From: Oceanimonas sp. GK1
Lineage (GTDB): Bacteria; Pseudomonadota; Gammaproteobacteria; Enterobacterales; Aeromonadaceae
NCBI RefSeq assembly: GCF_000243075.1
Contig: NC_016745.1
Location: 2,373,001-2,437,000 of the forward strand
DNA length: 64,000 bases
Direction: 5' to 3'
Shown: positions 63,762 through 64,000 of the stretch, in pieces
Layout: each line of letters begins with the position of its first letter
Numbering within the stretch: position 1 is the stretch's first letter
Position numbers and translations under genes: made by a program
Notes under the pieces: generated by a model
Seen by the model: the letters and a program-made list of their open reading frames with translations, nothing else
What the model was told of the DNA's origin: nothing
Database searches by the model: none

Positions 63762-64000
63762 ATGGCCGATAACAATCAAGCACTGAAAAAAGCAGGACTC
63801 AAGGTCACACTCCCCCGGGTCAAGATCCTGGAGCTGCTGCAGCAACCCGAAACCCAGCATGTCAGTGCCGAAGAGCTGTACAAGCTGCTGATCGATCAGG
63901 GCGAGGAAATCGGTCTGGCCACCGTATACCGAGTGCTGAACCAGTTCGATGATGCCGGTATCGTCACCCGCCATCATTTTGAAGGCGGCAAGTCGGTGTT
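63762..64000 (+). CDS. fur: ferric uptake regulator Fur, 5' part
   Basis: Iron-sensing repressor. The first 79 residues are seen, MADNNQALKKAGLKVTLPRVKIL..., closely matching E. coli Fur (MTDNNTALKKAGLKVTLPRLKIL), with the helix-turn-helix GEEIGLATVYRVLNQFDDAG. The window ends inside the gene, before the metal-binding dimerisation domain. No strong ribosome site or Fur box was recognised just upstream. Confidence 0.95.
   Translation, partial: MADNNQALKKAGLKVTLPRVKILELLQQPETQHVSAEELYKLLIDQGEEIGLATVYRVLNQFDDAGIVTRHHFEGGKSV

Noticed and set aside
1-64000. CRISPR array, prophage, transposase, toxin-antitoxin or defence system
   Set aside because: No regularly spaced repeats, phage structural genes, transposases or known defence domains were seen anywhere in the window.

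Overview
The window looks like a chromosomal segment of a GC-rich gammaproteobacterium. A marine/denitrifying member of the Aeromonadales (Oceanimonas, Oceanisphaera or Zobellella type) is the best guess. Reasons are the enterobacterial/Vibrio-like gene set (seqA-pgm, fur-fldA-ybfE-ybfF, lpp, topA-sohB-yciK, napFDAGHBC), Vibrio-type LuxO/LuxU together with high GC, and dispersed arginine-succinyltransferase genes. This is inference from gene content; no 16S gene is present. No IS element, prophage, CRISPR array or plasmid function was seen, so this is core chromosome with a few accessory regions.

Layout. 0-6 kb: Na+/H+ antiporter-family permease, a LysR regulator divergent from aguBA (agmatine to putrescine), a sarcosine/N-methyltryptophan oxidase and grxD. 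6-12 kb: sodB, rimO, hexR, pykA, eda. 12-15.5 kb: psrA-like TetR regulator and fadE, a sigmaE-type promoter with a RybB/MicV-like sRNA, and ybaM/rsmS. 15.6-20.8 kb: speA (which supplies agmatine to AguAB), a patatin lipase, a fused OlsF-type ornithine-lipid synthase and a Rdx protein. 20.9-24.7 kb: folE, moeA and moaBCDE. 24.8-31 kb: the full periplasmic nitrate reductase operon napFDAGHBC behind a perfect FNR site, with napH broken by one frameshift. 31-34.4 kb: moaA with a structured leader, then luxO-luxU flanked by two candidate sRNA genes with sigma54-like promoters. 34.4-40.4 kb: Nif3, a DUF1853 gene, tRNA-Cys, tRNA-Gly, a decayed tRNA-Gly, ggt, an Aer-like chemoreceptor behind a sigma28 promoter, and an alkyltransferase-like protein. 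40.5-49 kb: topA, astB, sohB, yciK, a LysR regulator and a PatB/MalY aminotransferase. 49-53 kb: a TAXI-type TRAP transporter. 53-57.6 kb: ydhR, tRNA-Ser, an HPP membrane protein, two convergent Tsx-family porins and astE. 57.7-64 kb: pgm, seqA, ybfF, a DUF2788 gene, ybfE, fldA, an L,D-transpeptidase, lpp, and the start of fur.

How the genes fit together. Molybdenum-cofactor genes (moaA, moaBCDE, moeA) surround the molybdoenzyme operon nap. SpeA, AguA and AguB make a complete arginine-to-putrescine route, while AstB and AstE are two scattered steps of arginine catabolism through succinylarginine. HexR, PykA and Eda form a central-carbon cluster. PsrA and FadE form a fatty-acid oxidation unit with a visible operator. 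The L,D-transpeptidase faces its likely substrate Lpp.

The most interesting material is non-coding. Two short intergenic transcripts flank luxOU. Each has a sigma54-like promoter with the same -12 variant, a shared 14-nt core and its own Rho-independent terminator, so they are candidate LuxO-controlled, Qrr-like sRNAs with a core unlike that of Vibrio Qrr. Upstream of ybaM is a very convincing sigmaE-dependent sRNA beginning with the RybB/MicV seed.
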